From the NCBI GenBank assembly GCA_021151835.1, contig JAGKWO010000040.1, forward strand, positions 1-42,704: a stretch of DNA of 42,704 bases, given 5' to 3'. Each line of letters begins with the position of its first letter. The first letter of the stretch is position 1. Positions 7,650-16,084 of the stretch are shown here, piece by piece. The position numbers and the translations under genes were made by a program. This stretch comes from Gammaproteobacteria bacterium. Its GTDB lineage: Bacteria; Pseudomonadota; Gammaproteobacteria; Pseudomonadales; Cellvibrionaceae. The notes under the pieces are model-generated. The model made no database searches. It was given only the letters and a program-made list of their open reading frames with translations, and had not been told where the DNA came from.

Positions 7650-8060
7650 TTAGGCGCTAAACGCGTTTTTTATCCATTGTACGGGTGGCGCTGTGCCGGT
7701 TTGGTCTAATGCTACCACATCAAAGCGGCAGGCGATTTTGTCGTAAAGTTTTTGCTCTTGTAAAAAGCGCATGGCGGTTTTGATGATTTTTTGTTGCTTG
7801 CGATAATCCACCGTTTCCAGTGCCGGCGCAAAACGTTTATTGGTGCGCAGGCGCACTTCCACAAATACCAGGACATTGCCGCGCGGCTGCTTATCCAGCA
7901 TGATCAGATCGATTTCACCCAATTTACTGCGATAATTGCGCGTGCGGGTAATGAGCCCTTGTTGTTGCAGATAGTGTTCGGCGTAAAGTTCGGCGGTCGC
8001 GCCGATCACCACGCTGGTGTCGGCGCCCGGGGGTGGCGCATCCTTGTTGCCTCGGTTCAT
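7650..8060 (-). CDS. yraN: YraN/UPF0102 endonuclease-like protein
   Basis: The 136-residue protein has the UPF0102 pattern: GATAELYAEHYLQQQG, then NYRSKLGEIDLIM, VFVEVRLR and a C-terminal helix KQQKIIKTAMRFLQEQ. The GEIDLI and FVEVR motifs carry the E, D and E of a restriction-endonuclease-like (Holliday-junction-resolvase-related) fold, but the biological substrate is unknown. ATG at 8060 is preferred because AAAGGA stands six bases before it; GTG at 8063 is the alternative. It sits between lpoA and diaA as in many gammaproteobacteria. Confidence 0.9.
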   Translation of the reverse strand: MNRGNKDAPPPGADTSVVIGATAELYAEHYLQQQGLITRTRNYRSKLGEIDLIMLDKQPRGNVLVFVEVRLRTNKRFAPALETVDYRKQQKIIKTAMRFLQEQKLYDKIACRFDVVALDQTGTAPPVQWIKNAFSA

Positions 8061-8096
8061 CACAATTCCTTTTAATGTTGCGGTTAATTTAATCGA

Positions 8097-9986
8097 TTAT
8101 TGCACATCGGTTTCGTTAATCACGACAGGCAGGGGCACCGCGTCACCATTGCGAAACCTTACCCAGATTTGTTCGCGTTCAATACGGCCATCGCCCAGCA
8201 TATGCAATGCGCCGGTCGCGCCGAAAATTCGCATTTGCGGTACTTGCTCCAATTGCGGTAAACGCGCATACAAACGGAATGCGTCAGCACCCAATGCATG
8301 TAAGCGACCATATACAGCTGCGGATTTTGTGTACTGCGCTACGGCTTGTTTTTCCGGGCTGGAGGTGTCGAACAACCAGGGCATGGTATTAAAACGAATG
8401 CCATTTAAATCGCGATCTGCTTTCGGGTTTGGCTCGCCGGAATAGACCTGGCTGGTGGAATACACCGGAATTTTTCCGGCATAGTGAAACGCAAATGTCG
8501 GTTTGATCTGACGTGCTTGTGCCGGGTCAGCAATTAAAAAAATCATATCCACATCGCTGCGGCTACGCGGTAACGATTCCAGTTTAGTGCCGAGTAAATC
8601 CTGCAATTCGCGCGTGCGCACCTGGCTTTGCTCAATCAACATTGCATCTTTAACAAGGTTGGAATAATTGGCTCCGTTGGCAAATTGGGTACGATTTACC
8701 ACTATGCCGCCGAGCTTTTCCCATTCATTAACAAAGGCACGCGCACTGCGTTCGCTCCACTCTTGCGAGGGAATAATAACCATCGCCTGGCGATGGCCTT
8801 CAACAAATGCCTGCCGCGCGACTTGCCGCGCTTCATCTTCTACCGCTAAACCGAATTGATAAAAACCTTGAAGGGGCGTGGCCGGTGGCGCATCGGGATA
8901 ATTAAGGGATAACACCGGTATTTGCAGTGAGGGCATCAAACTTAATTCAGTGACTTTTTCTTTATCGATAGGGCCGATCACCAGATCGGCACCATCGGCA
9001 ATCGCTTGTTGATAGGCGGCGAGTGCATCACCGCTGCTGTCGTACTGACGCACTTCCGGCGTTTTGCGGCCATTGCTTAATGCCTGGTAATAAGCTGCAA
9101 AAAAACCATCGCGCACAGCTTCGCCGGCTTCGGCGAGTTTGCCTTGCATCGGCAGGAGCAGTGCAATTTGTTGTGGTTGTTTGTCGATTAAACTTTGCAG
9201 CAAACGTAAATCATTGGGCAAATTATCATGTGCAGGGTGTTGCGGCCATTGGCCCAACCAGTTTTGTAATTGCTCGCGCTGTTGTTCCAAATCGGTTTGA
9301 TTATTTTTACCGATTACTGCCAGGCTGTACCAACCGCGCGCAGCGCCACCTGCTTCATTTTGCGCGAGTTGTTGTAATTCGGTGAGCGGGAGCGCCATCA
9401 AGTCTTGCCAGAGTGCTTCCTGATTTTCCAATTGCTGCTTTTTATTATCGATCAATGCTGCCAATTGCAGGCGCTCATTGACCCCGGCCTGGGTTTCACC
9501 CAGCAACGCAAACACGCGTGCGCGCTTTTCTCGCAGGGCGATTTCCGTTGCCGGCTCCATCGCCTGCCATTGTTGTTCCAGGCGTGGCTTGGTTAGAATG
9601 CCGTGCGCCAGAAAATTGGAACCCTCTTGCAAGGCTAGGGTGCTGAGCAAATCGGTGTATTTAATGTAATCCTGATCGGGTAATGCATCCGGATTCAAAT
9701 CGGTAAGCAAATCGCGCGCGCGGCTGAATTTGTTATCCTCGATATAAGCTTGCGCTGCCTGCAACACCAGGCTTTCGCGCTCGGGTGATTGGCGTTGGCT
9801 AGCCATTTCCAATAATTGGCTGGGGCTAACTGATGATTTTGTCTGGGTTTTGGCCGGTGGTGCTTTACGTTGTTCCGGTTGGGGCGGGGTGCTGCTGCAA
9901 CCGGTAAGCGTTAAAGCCAGCGCTGATGCCAGCAGGCCGGTCATAGTCGTGTGTAAAACTCTGCGCGCAAAAAGCCTGATCGGCAT
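8097..9986 (-). CDS. lpoA: LpoA, outer-membrane lipoprotein activator of PBP1a
   Basis: The 629-residue precursor has a lipoprotein signal ending in LTLTGC (Cys30). An alpha-helical, TPR-like N-terminal half (about 50-260) follows, then a C-terminal periplasmic-binding-protein-like domain beginning near IALLLPMQGKLAEAGEAVRDGFFAAYY. That is the LpoA/YraM architecture. LpoA spans the periplasm from the outer membrane and stimulates the transpeptidase of PBP1a. The gene heads the minus-strand operon with yraN, diaA and dolP and is divergent from rsmI, a conserved arrangement. GAGG lies upstream of the ATG. PBP1a itself is not in this window. Confidence 0.93.
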   Translation of the reverse strand: MPIRLFARRVLHTTMTGLLASALALTLTGCSSTPPQPEQRKAPPAKTQTKSSVSPSQLLEMASQRQSPERESLVLQAAQAYIEDNKFSRARDLLTDLNPDALPDQDYIKYTDLLSTLALQEGSNFLAHGILTKPRLEQQWQAMEPATEIALREKRARVFALLGETQAGVNERLQLAALIDNKKQQLENQEALWQDLMALPLTELQQLAQNEAGGAARGWYSLAVIGKNNQTDLEQQREQLQNWLGQWPQHPAHDNLPNDLRLLQSLIDKQPQQIALLLPMQGKLAEAGEAVRDGFFAAYYQALSNGRKTPEVRQYDSSGDALAAYQQAIADGADLVIGPIDKEKVTELSLMPSLQIPVLSLNYPDAPPATPLQGFYQFGLAVEDEARQVARQAFVEGHRQAMVIIPSQEWSERSARAFVNEWEKLGGIVVNRTQFANGANYSNLVKDAMLIEQSQVRTRELQDLLGTKLESLPRSRSDVDMIFLIADPAQARQIKPTFAFHYAGKIPVYSTSQVYSGEPNPKADRDLNGIRFNTMPWLFDTSSPEKQAVAQYTKSAAVYGRLHALGADAFRLYARLPQLEQVPQMRIFGATGALHMLGDGRIEREQIWVRFRNGDAVPLPVVINETDVQ

Positions 9987-10071
9987 GAAAACCTCGGTGA
10001 AAAACCAGCGATAATTGTAAATTCATTTGAGCCACGGCCTTTTGCCCTGGCTCCCTTTTCCGGAAAGCGGT

Positions 10072-10929
10072 ATGTCAACAACAGCCTCAAACCAGGGCAT
10101 TTTATATGTCGTGGCCACTCCCATTGGCAATTTGGGCGATATGGTACCGCGAGCGGTGGAAACTCTACAAACAGTAGCCTTGATCGCCGCTGAAGATACG
10201 CGACACAGTTCCCGCCTCTTGTCCCATTTCGACATCAAAACGCCCTGTATCGCCTACCATGATCACAGCGATGAGTCGCGGGTAGATCAATTAATCGCCA
10301 AAATGCAGGCCGGTGATTCCATCGCACTGATTTCCGATGCGGGCACACCGCTGGTTTCTGATCCTGGCTATCGCCTGGTGCGCAGTGCTCGCCAGGCTGG
10401 AATCCAGGTTATTCCCATCCCCGGCGCCTGTGCCATGATCGCTGCGCTCAGTGCTGCCGGCTTACCGTCAGACCGTTTTGCCTTCGAAGGTTTCCTCCCC
10501 GCAAAACAAATTGCCCGCTGCACGCAATTACAAACGCTCGCCACTGATTCACGCACATTAATTTTCTACGAAGCCCCGCATCGCATCCTTGAAACCTTGC
10601 AAGACATGCGCGATGTATTTGGCCCCGACCGCGAAGTTGTCATTGCCCGTGAAATCACCAAAACCTTTGAAACCATTAAAGGCGATAATGTTGCTGCTTT
10701 GGTCGATTGGGTCGCCACTGATTCCAACCAGCAACGCGGCGAAATCGTCCTCCTCGTCCACGGCGCACCCAAACAGGAAAATGAAGCAATCACACCGGAA
10801 CAAATCCATATTATGAAAGTGTTGTTGGAAGAATTGCCGGTAAAACAAGCTGCGAGTATTGGGGCTAAATTGACCGGTTTGAAAAAGAATTTTTTGTATG
10901 ATTGGGCGTTGCAGGTCAATGATAGATAA
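10072..10929 (+). CDS. rsmI: 16S rRNA (cytidine-1402 2'-O) methyltransferase RsmI
   Basis: The 285-residue protein shows the tetrapyrrole-methylase fold motifs of RsmI: YVVATPIGNLGD near the N-terminus, AAEDTRHS, SDAGTPLVSDPGY, PGACAMIAALSAAGLPSD, FEGFLP and FYEAPHR. It uses S-adenosylmethionine to methylate the ribose of C1402 in the 30S decoding centre. The ATG at 10072 fits the family N-terminus; a TTG at 10027 would add 15 poorly conserved residues. It is divergent from lpoA across an 85-base gap. Confidence 0.95.
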   Translation: MSTTASNQGILYVVATPIGNLGDMVPRAVETLQTVALIAAEDTRHSSRLLSHFDIKTPCIAYHDHSDESRVDQLIAKMQAGDSIALISDAGTPLVSDPGYRLVRSARQAGIQVIPIPGACAMIAALSAAGLPSDRFAFEGFLPAKQIARCTQLQTLATDSRTLIFYEAPHRILETLQDMRDVFGPDREVVIAREITKTFETIKGDNVAALVDWVATDSNQQRGEIVLLVHGAPKQENEAITPEQIHIMKVLLEELPVKQAASIGAKLTGLKKNFLYDWALQVNDR

Positions 10930-10973
10930 TAATTATCGTTGGCATCATTGTATTAATTTTTTACGGAAGAAAT

Positions 10974-11330
10974 ATGAAGAATTTTTTATTTTCGCTGATT
11001 TTTTTGTTAGCTCAATCTGCATCGGCAGAGAAATTATTCTCTTTCGATAAAAATGCGGTGATATTTAATACATTGAGTCACATTAAATTAAGATATTCTG
11101 ATTTAGCAAAAATGGAGCTGTCTCCCTATAACAATTTAATCTTTACTGAAAAAGATGGAGAGCTTTTTGTTGGCGTATTTTTTTCTTATAAAGCAGATAG
11201 CAAATTGGGAATGAAATATGTCTGCGTTAAAGTAGACAAAAATGGGGAGTTAATAGAAATACGGCGGGATATTGAGCCAAAGAAAGTACTATTTGATCAC
11301 CTTCTACCAGATTATGCCTACTGTCGTTAG
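10974..11330 (+). CDS. small exported protein of unknown function
   Basis: The 118-residue product begins with a clear signal peptide (MKNFLFSLIFLLAQSASA, cleavage about 18/19). The remainder is a mixed alpha/beta sequence with two cysteines (in YVCVK and at the end, YAYCR) that could form a disulfide. GGAAG lies six bases before the ATG. The coding region is noticeably more A/T rich than rsmI next to it and uses many AAA, ATT and TTT codons, suggesting later acquisition. No family is recognised. Confidence 0.65.
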   Translation: MKNFLFSLIFLLAQSASAEKLFSFDKNAVIFNTLSHIKLRYSDLAKMELSPYNNLIFTEKDGELFVGVFFSYKADSKLGMKYVCVKVDKNGELIEIRRDIEPKKVLFDHLLPDYAYCR

Positions 11331-11419
11331 AGTTTTCATAGTTTTAATCATCGGAAATTTAGCAATTCGTCTCATGTTTTTATGATTTTGGTTTAGTGCG
11401 ATAGGATGGCGAGAATGTT

Positions 11420-11794
11420 ATGAGAAACTTCCACGATTTTAATATCTATGAATACCAGGTTAATTGCTCTCTCCAGGAAATTACCTTAAGCCTCCAAGCG
11501 CACCATGGTGATGAGAGGAAAACCTTGATTTTTGAAGGTGTTGTGGGGCATTGCTTTGAGCATGTATTGGAAGGAAATATTGTTTCAAGCTTTGATGAAT
11601 ACGGAATAGCTCAATTTTATGAAAAGTTTGCGCATGATCTTCGTGAATATCAAAGGTGGGGACTACCTCTCCAGTTCAAAAATCTTGCCGAATTCGAAGT
11701 GGAGTCAAATAGGAAAAAGCTTAAATTCATCGTTATTTCTTCATCGTATGGATTGACTGGCTGGATAATTTGCACGCAGATAAAGATTGCCTAA
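11420..11794 (+). CDS. hypothetical cytoplasmic protein
   Basis: The 124-residue product has no signal peptide or membrane segment. It is rich in aromatic and acidic residues and alternates predicted strands and helices, the general look of small immunity-type or phage-like proteins, but I recognise no family. It is A/T rich like the preceding gene, with an 89-base gap and a weak ribosome site. A bidirectional hairpin terminator follows. Confidence 0.55.
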   Translation: MRNFHDFNIYEYQVNCSLQEITLSLQAHHGDERKTLIFEGVVGHCFEHVLEGNIVSSFDEYGIAQFYEKFAHDLREYQRWGLPLQFKNLAEFEVESNRKKLKFIVISSSYGLTGWIICTQIKIA

Positions 11795-11800
11795 CCCTAA

Positions 11801-11838
11801 TTAAAATCAGCGGCCAAAACAGCCGCTAATTTTTATCT
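11801..11838. terminator. terminator between convergent genes
   Basis: AGCGGC (11809-11814) and GCCGCT (11822-11827) form a stem flanked by A-rich sequence on the left and ATTTTTAT on the right. It can end transcription from both sides: the plus-strand unknown gene and the minus-strand CBM2 protein. Confidence 0.7.
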
Positions 11839-11860
11839 TAAATCTGAAAGAGTTCTCGTA

Positions 11861-13600
11861 TTACTGACAAATCCCTCCCGTCACAACAGGAGCTACAGCA
11901 GTCCCGGCAGGTTTACTCCCCTGAAATCCAAACTCTACCGTTTGCCCCGGCTGGATATTCGCATTCCAGGTATCGTTGTTAGCGGTGTAGGGATTGTTGC
12001 CGCCAAGTTTTGCATTCCAGATGCCGGTTACTTTAGTGGCATCAGGGTATTGCCAATTTACCGACCAGCCATTCAATGTTTGCGCGGTGTTATTTTTAAT
12101 GCGGATCGCAGCGGTAAAACCATTTGACCATTGGCTGTTGATCACATACGTGCAACTGGCTTTAGGTGCGACAGATGACGATGAGCTGGTGCTACTGAAA
12201 GAACTGCGTGAGCTTGTCGAGCTGCTACTGGATGAGCCTATGCAATTATCTGAATAGGAATGATACAGCGTAGTACTTTTGCTGGTGGAAAGCCCTGTTG
12301 AATCGGTGGCGGTTACTGTAACTGTGTAGAAGGTAACTTGCTTCATAGGAAAGCGGATATTGGGGCCGGTGAATTGCTGGGTGCGATTTCCATCGGATAC
12401 CTCCCAGGCAAACGTTAATGGACCACCCTCCGGATCAACGCTGTCTTCTGCAAAAGCAACGCCATCGACAGAGGCGCAACGATTGTAAACCACATTTGAA
12501 ATCAGAATGATAACCGGTGCATAGGGGTTAAAGGATGAACTGCTGCTGGAGCTGCTACTTGAGGCTACACTGGAGCTGCTCGACGAATTGAAAAAGTGTG
12601 TTGCTGTTTTCGCGGTGGCTTTAATACCGTTCACGTCATTAAATGCGAGTTTGCCCCAATCAGTTAAATTTAATGGGTCCCAATTGCTCACCAGATTTAA
12701 CGCAGCATTTTTATTACCGCTCCAATTAAACGCAAAATAACCTGTGCCATATTGCTGCGCATATTGCATAACGGATGCTGCCGGTAACGGGGTGATTACA
12801 GCAGGGAGTGGGCCGGGGTGGCGCGGGTGATAATAAGCTTCAGGCGCAAATCCGCCGATGATCAAGGGCGCACCGATGAGGGAAAAACTTGCCAGATAAT
12901 CGCGAACCTGTGCAGGGGTTTTGTAGGCATCAAACATTTCCACCGAGTAGATTAGATTTTTCCCTCGGTTGTTTTGTTTATTGTATGCGGCAAATGTTTG
13001 CATCGCTTTGTCGGAGTCTTGCCCCCAGTTACTGCCATCTACGATAAATAGGAAATCCTTCGGGCCCAAGTCCCTGATGGATGATTCATATCCATCCATA
13101 TAGCTTACATATTGCTCTTTGGACATGGAGCCAAATGCCTGGTTGCCGAAACCTAAAATTACATAATCCTGTTGACCTGCAATAGCTTCGTCGATACCGA
13201 TATCTCTCCAGAATGCAAGGGTTGTTCCCGGGCTGGGGATTTGCGCGGATTGCGGCCAACCTGCAACATTATTGGGTTCAAGCACACAAACTACTTTGTT
13301 GTCTTTACAAGCTTTAATGATGCCCGGTAATTTTGTGCCGATAGTAAATGGATAATAGTAAGTTGCATTCAGTTCTATCTGCACGGCATTCGCGCCTGCG
13401 TCTGCGGCATCTTTAATTGCTTGCGCTGTTTTATCCGGCGCGGATTCAAAGTCGATGGTTACGCCGCGAAAAATAAACGGTTGACCATTAGGGTCGAGCA
13501 AAACCCCGTTTTCTATTGTCCATTTTGCGGCGGCAAAGGGTGCCGCACAAAGCAAGCTGGCCATTAAAAGCGAACGTTTAAACAAAGAAGATTTACACAT
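11861..13600 (-). CDS. secreted GH5_8-like pseudoenzyme with PKD-like domain and CBM2
   Basis: The 579-residue protein has a signal peptide (1-25, AAA/KW). A GH5 domain (about 26-330), a polyserine linker (338-356), a PKD-like domain (about 358-454), a second Ser-rich linker (455-477) and a C-terminal CBM2 (about 482-579, bounded by cysteines, with W491, W512, W516, W528 and W545) follow. The GH5 part keeps the scaffold of mannanase-type GH5_8 enzymes: RGV, DKTAQAI, GANAV, DYVILGFGN, VDGSNWGQD, GTGYFAFNWSGN. The active site is replaced. Gln154 stands where the acid/base Glu of NEP is expected and Gly250 where the nucleophile of IGEF is. EVHD reads EPNN (108-111), HMY reads EMF (221-223) and the VR arginine reads VQ (74). 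It is therefore probably non-catalytic and binds polysaccharide; CBM2 points to cellulose or xylan. AAAGGAAAA precedes the ATG. Confidence 0.85.
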   Translation of the reverse strand: MCKSSLFKRSLLMASLLCAAPFAAAKWTIENGVLLDPNGQPFIFRGVTIDFESAPDKTAQAIKDAADAGANAVQIELNATYYYPFTIGTKLPGIIKACKDNKVVCVLEPNNVAGWPQSAQIPSPGTTLAFWRDIGIDEAIAGQQDYVILGFGNQAFGSMSKEQYVSYMDGYESSIRDLGPKDFLFIVDGSNWGQDSDKAMQTFAAYNKQNNRGKNLIYSVEMFDAYKTPAQVRDYLASFSLIGAPLIIGGFAPEAYYHPRHPGPLPAVITPLPAASVMQYAQQYGTGYFAFNWSGNKNAALNLVSNWDPLNLTDWGKLAFNDVNGIKATAKTATHFFNSSSSSSVASSSSSSSSSSFNPYAPVIILISNVVYNRCASVDGVAFAEDSVDPEGGPLTFAWEVSDGNRTQQFTGPNIRFPMKQVTFYTVTVTATDSTGLSTSKSTTLYHSYSDNCIGSSSSSSTSSRSSFSSTSSSSSVAPKASCTYVINSQWSNGFTAAIRIKNNTAQTLNGWSVNWQYPDATKVTGIWNAKLGGNNPYTANNDTWNANIQPGQTVEFGFQGSKPAGTAVAPVVTGGICQ

Positions 13601-13917
13601 AACATTTTCCTTTTGATGAGGTTATTGGTTGTGGAGTGCCAGAGCTGCTTTTTATTGTTGGAAAGTTGATCGGGGCGGCCTGGTTATGTTTCCGCGTCAT
13701 TTTTATAGGAATGATTGGCATTAGCCCTTCGTTGAATCAGGCTGGATAAAAGCAATCGCTAACTGATCGGTACGATGTTGTAATGCTCCGTGTCCGTTGT
13801 TGCGGCCGGGCATTCAGATAGGCAGAGGCATTATTATGCTGGTGTGTTTTGATTGATATGCGCGCTGAACGCAAATCGCGTTCATGCGCAAAAAGTACAA
13901 ATGTTTGTGCAGATAAG
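13601..13917. promoter_or_regulatory. intergenic region between the AraC-type regulator and the GH5-like gene
   Basis: These 317 bases lie downstream of the regulator gene and upstream of the GH5-like gene (both minus strand). A hairpin with arms TGAACGC/GCGTTCA extended by GCGC lies at 13858-13889, and a near-palindrome ACAAA-TG-TTTGT at 13897-13908. The first may end the regulator transcript, although no T run follows it. Either could be a binding site. No gene is seen. Confidence 0.4.
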
Positions 13918-15078
13918 TCAGGTAATCGCGTTCGAATTTACGCAAGGTTCGAGTTTTTTATAGCTTGACGGCGAGCATCCGTACTCTTTTTTAAAGGCGC
14001 GATTAAAATAGGACTGGTTGCCGAACCCTACAGCGTAGGCCGCCTCGGCCACACCCATTTGCTCTTCTACCAGCAGTCGCGCTGCTTCTATCAGGCGAAG
14101 GCGATTGAGGTATCCGGCAAATGTAAAACCCGTTTCCTCGCGCAGGAGCTGATTTATTTTGGTTCGGTTTAGTCCCAATGCCGCCGCGGTTATTTCCAGT
14201 GTTAAATCCGGATTTATATATTCGCTCGCCAGGTAATTGATAAGGTTGGTTTTCTCCCGCTTGTGCCTGGATTCCTGCGCTACCGGGTAATAGGTGAAAT
14301 CCATCCCGGCGCGTTGGGATTCACTTTTCCGTTTTATAAATGTTGTTGCGAGCCAGGCTCCGAACGTTCCCCACAGCAATAGCCCAATAATCAGGGCGGT
14401 ATAAACAGGAACGGCGGTGCGGCCTTCCAGCGTGACGTTTGCGACAGTGATGCTCGATTGAACATCGCGCGCGCTTTGGTCAGAATTCACAATCGCAAAT
14501 GATCGTACCTTATCCAGGTGATAGGCCTGGCTTGCTATGCCTAATTGATACCGGTCAAGCCACCAAACAGGCGTTGCCAGATTTGAAAATGCAATGCGTA
14601 TCAGGGTCCAGTCATCGGTGCAATTAAAAAAGGATTGTGCAGGGCGAAAGCTTTCTATGTCGGGCAAACGGCTGATATCAGGTTCTTGCGTATACAGTGA
14701 AAACGTCAGGGTATTGGCGGGCTGGCATTTGATATTCAGCACCAGAGTGGAGTAGCGGGACCAATCCATTAACGGCGCACCGAATTTATGTTCATCCAGA
14801 GTGACGCTGAGGGTGGCGTAAGGGTAGGTAGCTTGCGCGGGCAATAAAAAATGTGCGCTCAGGGTTTGCGTACTTTCGCGTAGATCTACGGTTGCAACAG
14901 CACCGCTATTCGCCCCTGCGTTGGCAGTTGCGTACCAGGGGAAATGACTTTTTTCGGCCGGGAGAAGGTCGTGGCGTAATACGGAAAAATAAGCCGCCAC
15001 CCAGGCGCCAATCCCGCTCAGGATTGCTAATAATAAAAACAGGATGATGATTCTTTGCGGTAGCGCCATTCCTTTCAC
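13918..15078 (-). CDS. membrane-anchored AraC-family transcriptional regulator
   Basis: The 386-residue protein has a membrane helix at about 10-30, an extracytoplasmic domain of about 190 residues (31-222) and a second membrane helix at about 224-247. A cytoplasmic AraC DNA-binding domain (about 275-376) follows; its two helix-turn-helices include LEITAAALGLNRTKINQLLREETG and VAEAAYAVGFGNQSYFNRAFKKEYGCSPSSYK. The outer domain is Trp and aromatic rich with two cysteines (C118, C152), in the style of a beta-sandwich ligand binder; a sugar ligand is an inference from the neighbouring CBM protein. Sensing outside and binding DNA inside without a kinase would make it a one-component sensor. The start is GTG at 15078, or ATG at 15069. 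Confidence 0.82.
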   Translation of the reverse strand: MKGMALPQRIIILFLLLAILSGIGAWVAAYFSVLRHDLLPAEKSHFPWYATANAGANSGAVATVDLRESTQTLSAHFLLPAQATYPYATLSVTLDEHKFGAPLMDWSRYSTLVLNIKCQPANTLTFSLYTQEPDISRLPDIESFRPAQSFFNCTDDWTLIRIAFSNLATPVWWLDRYQLGIASQAYHLDKVRSFAIVNSDQSARDVQSSITVANVTLEGRTAVPVYTALIIGLLLWGTFGAWLATTFIKRKSESQRAGMDFTYYPVAQESRHKREKTNLINYLASEYINPDLTLEITAAALGLNRTKINQLLREETGFTFAGYLNRLRLIEAARLLVEEQMGVAEAAYAVGFGNQSYFNRAFKKEYGCSPSSYKKLEPCVNSNAIT

Positions 15079-15217
15079 CCGGTGTAAAGTCGATTATTCT
15101 TATATTATTGTGCGCCCTTTGATGCATTGGCGTGCGCAGGTGAGAGCTTATCGAACTTCTCACTTGATTCAATATCATCATTACGTAATTTGTGAAAAAC
15201 ATTCGAAAGGAGGATCT

Positions 15218-15607
15218 ATGAACAAGTCATACAAACCGGAAAATTACAATTCCGTGTCACCCTATTTGGTAGTCGATGGGGCTGATAACACGATTAATTT
15301 TCTCAAAACAGTTTTTGGTGCAGTTGAGTTGCGGCGGCATTCCAGTGCCGATGGACGGGTTATGCATGCCGAAGTACGTATTGATGACACAGTGGTAATG
15401 ATTGCCGATGGCGGTGACGGTTGGCCATCCATTCCAGCACATGTCCATGTGTATGTTGAGGATGTAGATGCAACTTATAAACTGGCTCTGGAGGCCGGAG
15501 CTACATCCATACAAGAACCGGTTAAAAAGGAAGATGAAGATAAACGGGGTGGGGTAAAAGATAGTGGTGGTACCAGTTGGTGGATAGGCACCAAAGTGGA
15601 GTGGTGA
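15218..15607 (+). CDS. VOC-family (PhnB/glyoxalase-like) protein
   Basis: The 129-residue protein is a single vicinal-oxygen-chelate domain: SPYLVVDGADNTINFLKTVFGA, MHAEVRIDDTVVMIADG, HVHVYVEDVDATYKLALEAGATSIQEP and a C-terminal WWIGTKVEW strand. Such PhnB-like proteins bind a metal and small molecules, but no substrate can be named. The ATG at 15218 was chosen because AAAGGAGG (15206-15213) directly precedes it; the longer frame upstream overlaps the divergent regulator promoter. A terminator follows at 15611. Confidence 0.88.
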   Translation: MNKSYKPENYNSVSPYLVVDGADNTINFLKTVFGAVELRRHSSADGRVMHAEVRIDDTVVMIADGGDGWPSIPAHVHVYVEDVDATYKLALEAGATSIQEPVKKEDEDKRGGVKDSGGTSWWIGTKVEW

Positions 15608-15610
15608 ATA

Positions 15611-15632
15611 CGGGCCGCAGGCCCGGCTTTTT
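15611..15632 (+). terminator. intrinsic terminator after the VOC gene
   Basis: CGGGCC (15611-15616), a 3-nt loop and GGCCCG (15620-15625) are followed by GC and five T. It begins four bases after the VOC stop codon. Confidence 0.75.
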
Positions 15633-15652
15633 CGATAGCGCAGGATAACTAT

Positions 15653-16084
15653 ATGGATTCAAACATCGTGCTTACCGGAAGTTGTTTGTGCGGTTCAGTT
15701 CGGGTTACGGCGCACCCTGGCAACAATCATGTGGATGCTTGTCATTGTGTAATGTGCCGGAAGTGGGGCGGCGGGCCGTTTTTTTCTACAGGCTGCGGCG
15801 ATGCTGTCAATTTCGAAGGGGCTGACAATATAACGACGTTCAGTTCTTCTGAATGGGCCGAGCGCGGCTTCTGCCAACAATGCGGAACGCATTTATTTTA
15901 TCGTTTAAAACGGGAAAATCATTATGCAATTCCTGTTGGATTGTTTGATCGTGGCACTGAGTGGAAATTGACTGACCAAATATTTATTGATCAAAAACCA
16001 TCGTTCTATTCGTTGGCGGAGAAGACAAGCAATCTAACGGGAGAAGAGGTTTTTGCGCAGTATTCCAAAAATGATGAGCGTTGA
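15653..16084 (+). CDS. GFA-family glutathione-dependent formaldehyde-activating-like protein
   Basis: The 143-residue protein has the zinc-binding pattern of the GFA/CENP-V domain: GSCLCGSVRV (Cys11, Cys13), ACHCVMCRKWGGGPF (Cys30, Cys32, Cys35) and GFCQQCGTHLFYR (Cys74, Cys77). Gfa enzymes condense formaldehyde with glutathione, but most members, including short ones like this, have no proven reaction. It lies 45 bases after the VOC gene, separated by a terminator, so it may have its own promoter. Confidence 0.9.
   Translation: MDSNIVLTGSCLCGSVRVTAHPGNNHVDACHCVMCRKWGGGPFFSTGCGDAVNFEGADNITTFSSSEWAERGFCQQCGTHLFYRLKRENHYAIPVGLFDRGTEWKLTDQIFIDQKPSFYSLAEKTSNLTGEEVFAQYSKNDER

Noticed and set aside
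12540..12590. Low-complexity GCTGCTACT-type repeat as a DNA repeat element
   Set aside because: It encodes the polyserine linker of the CBM2 protein and needs no other explanation.
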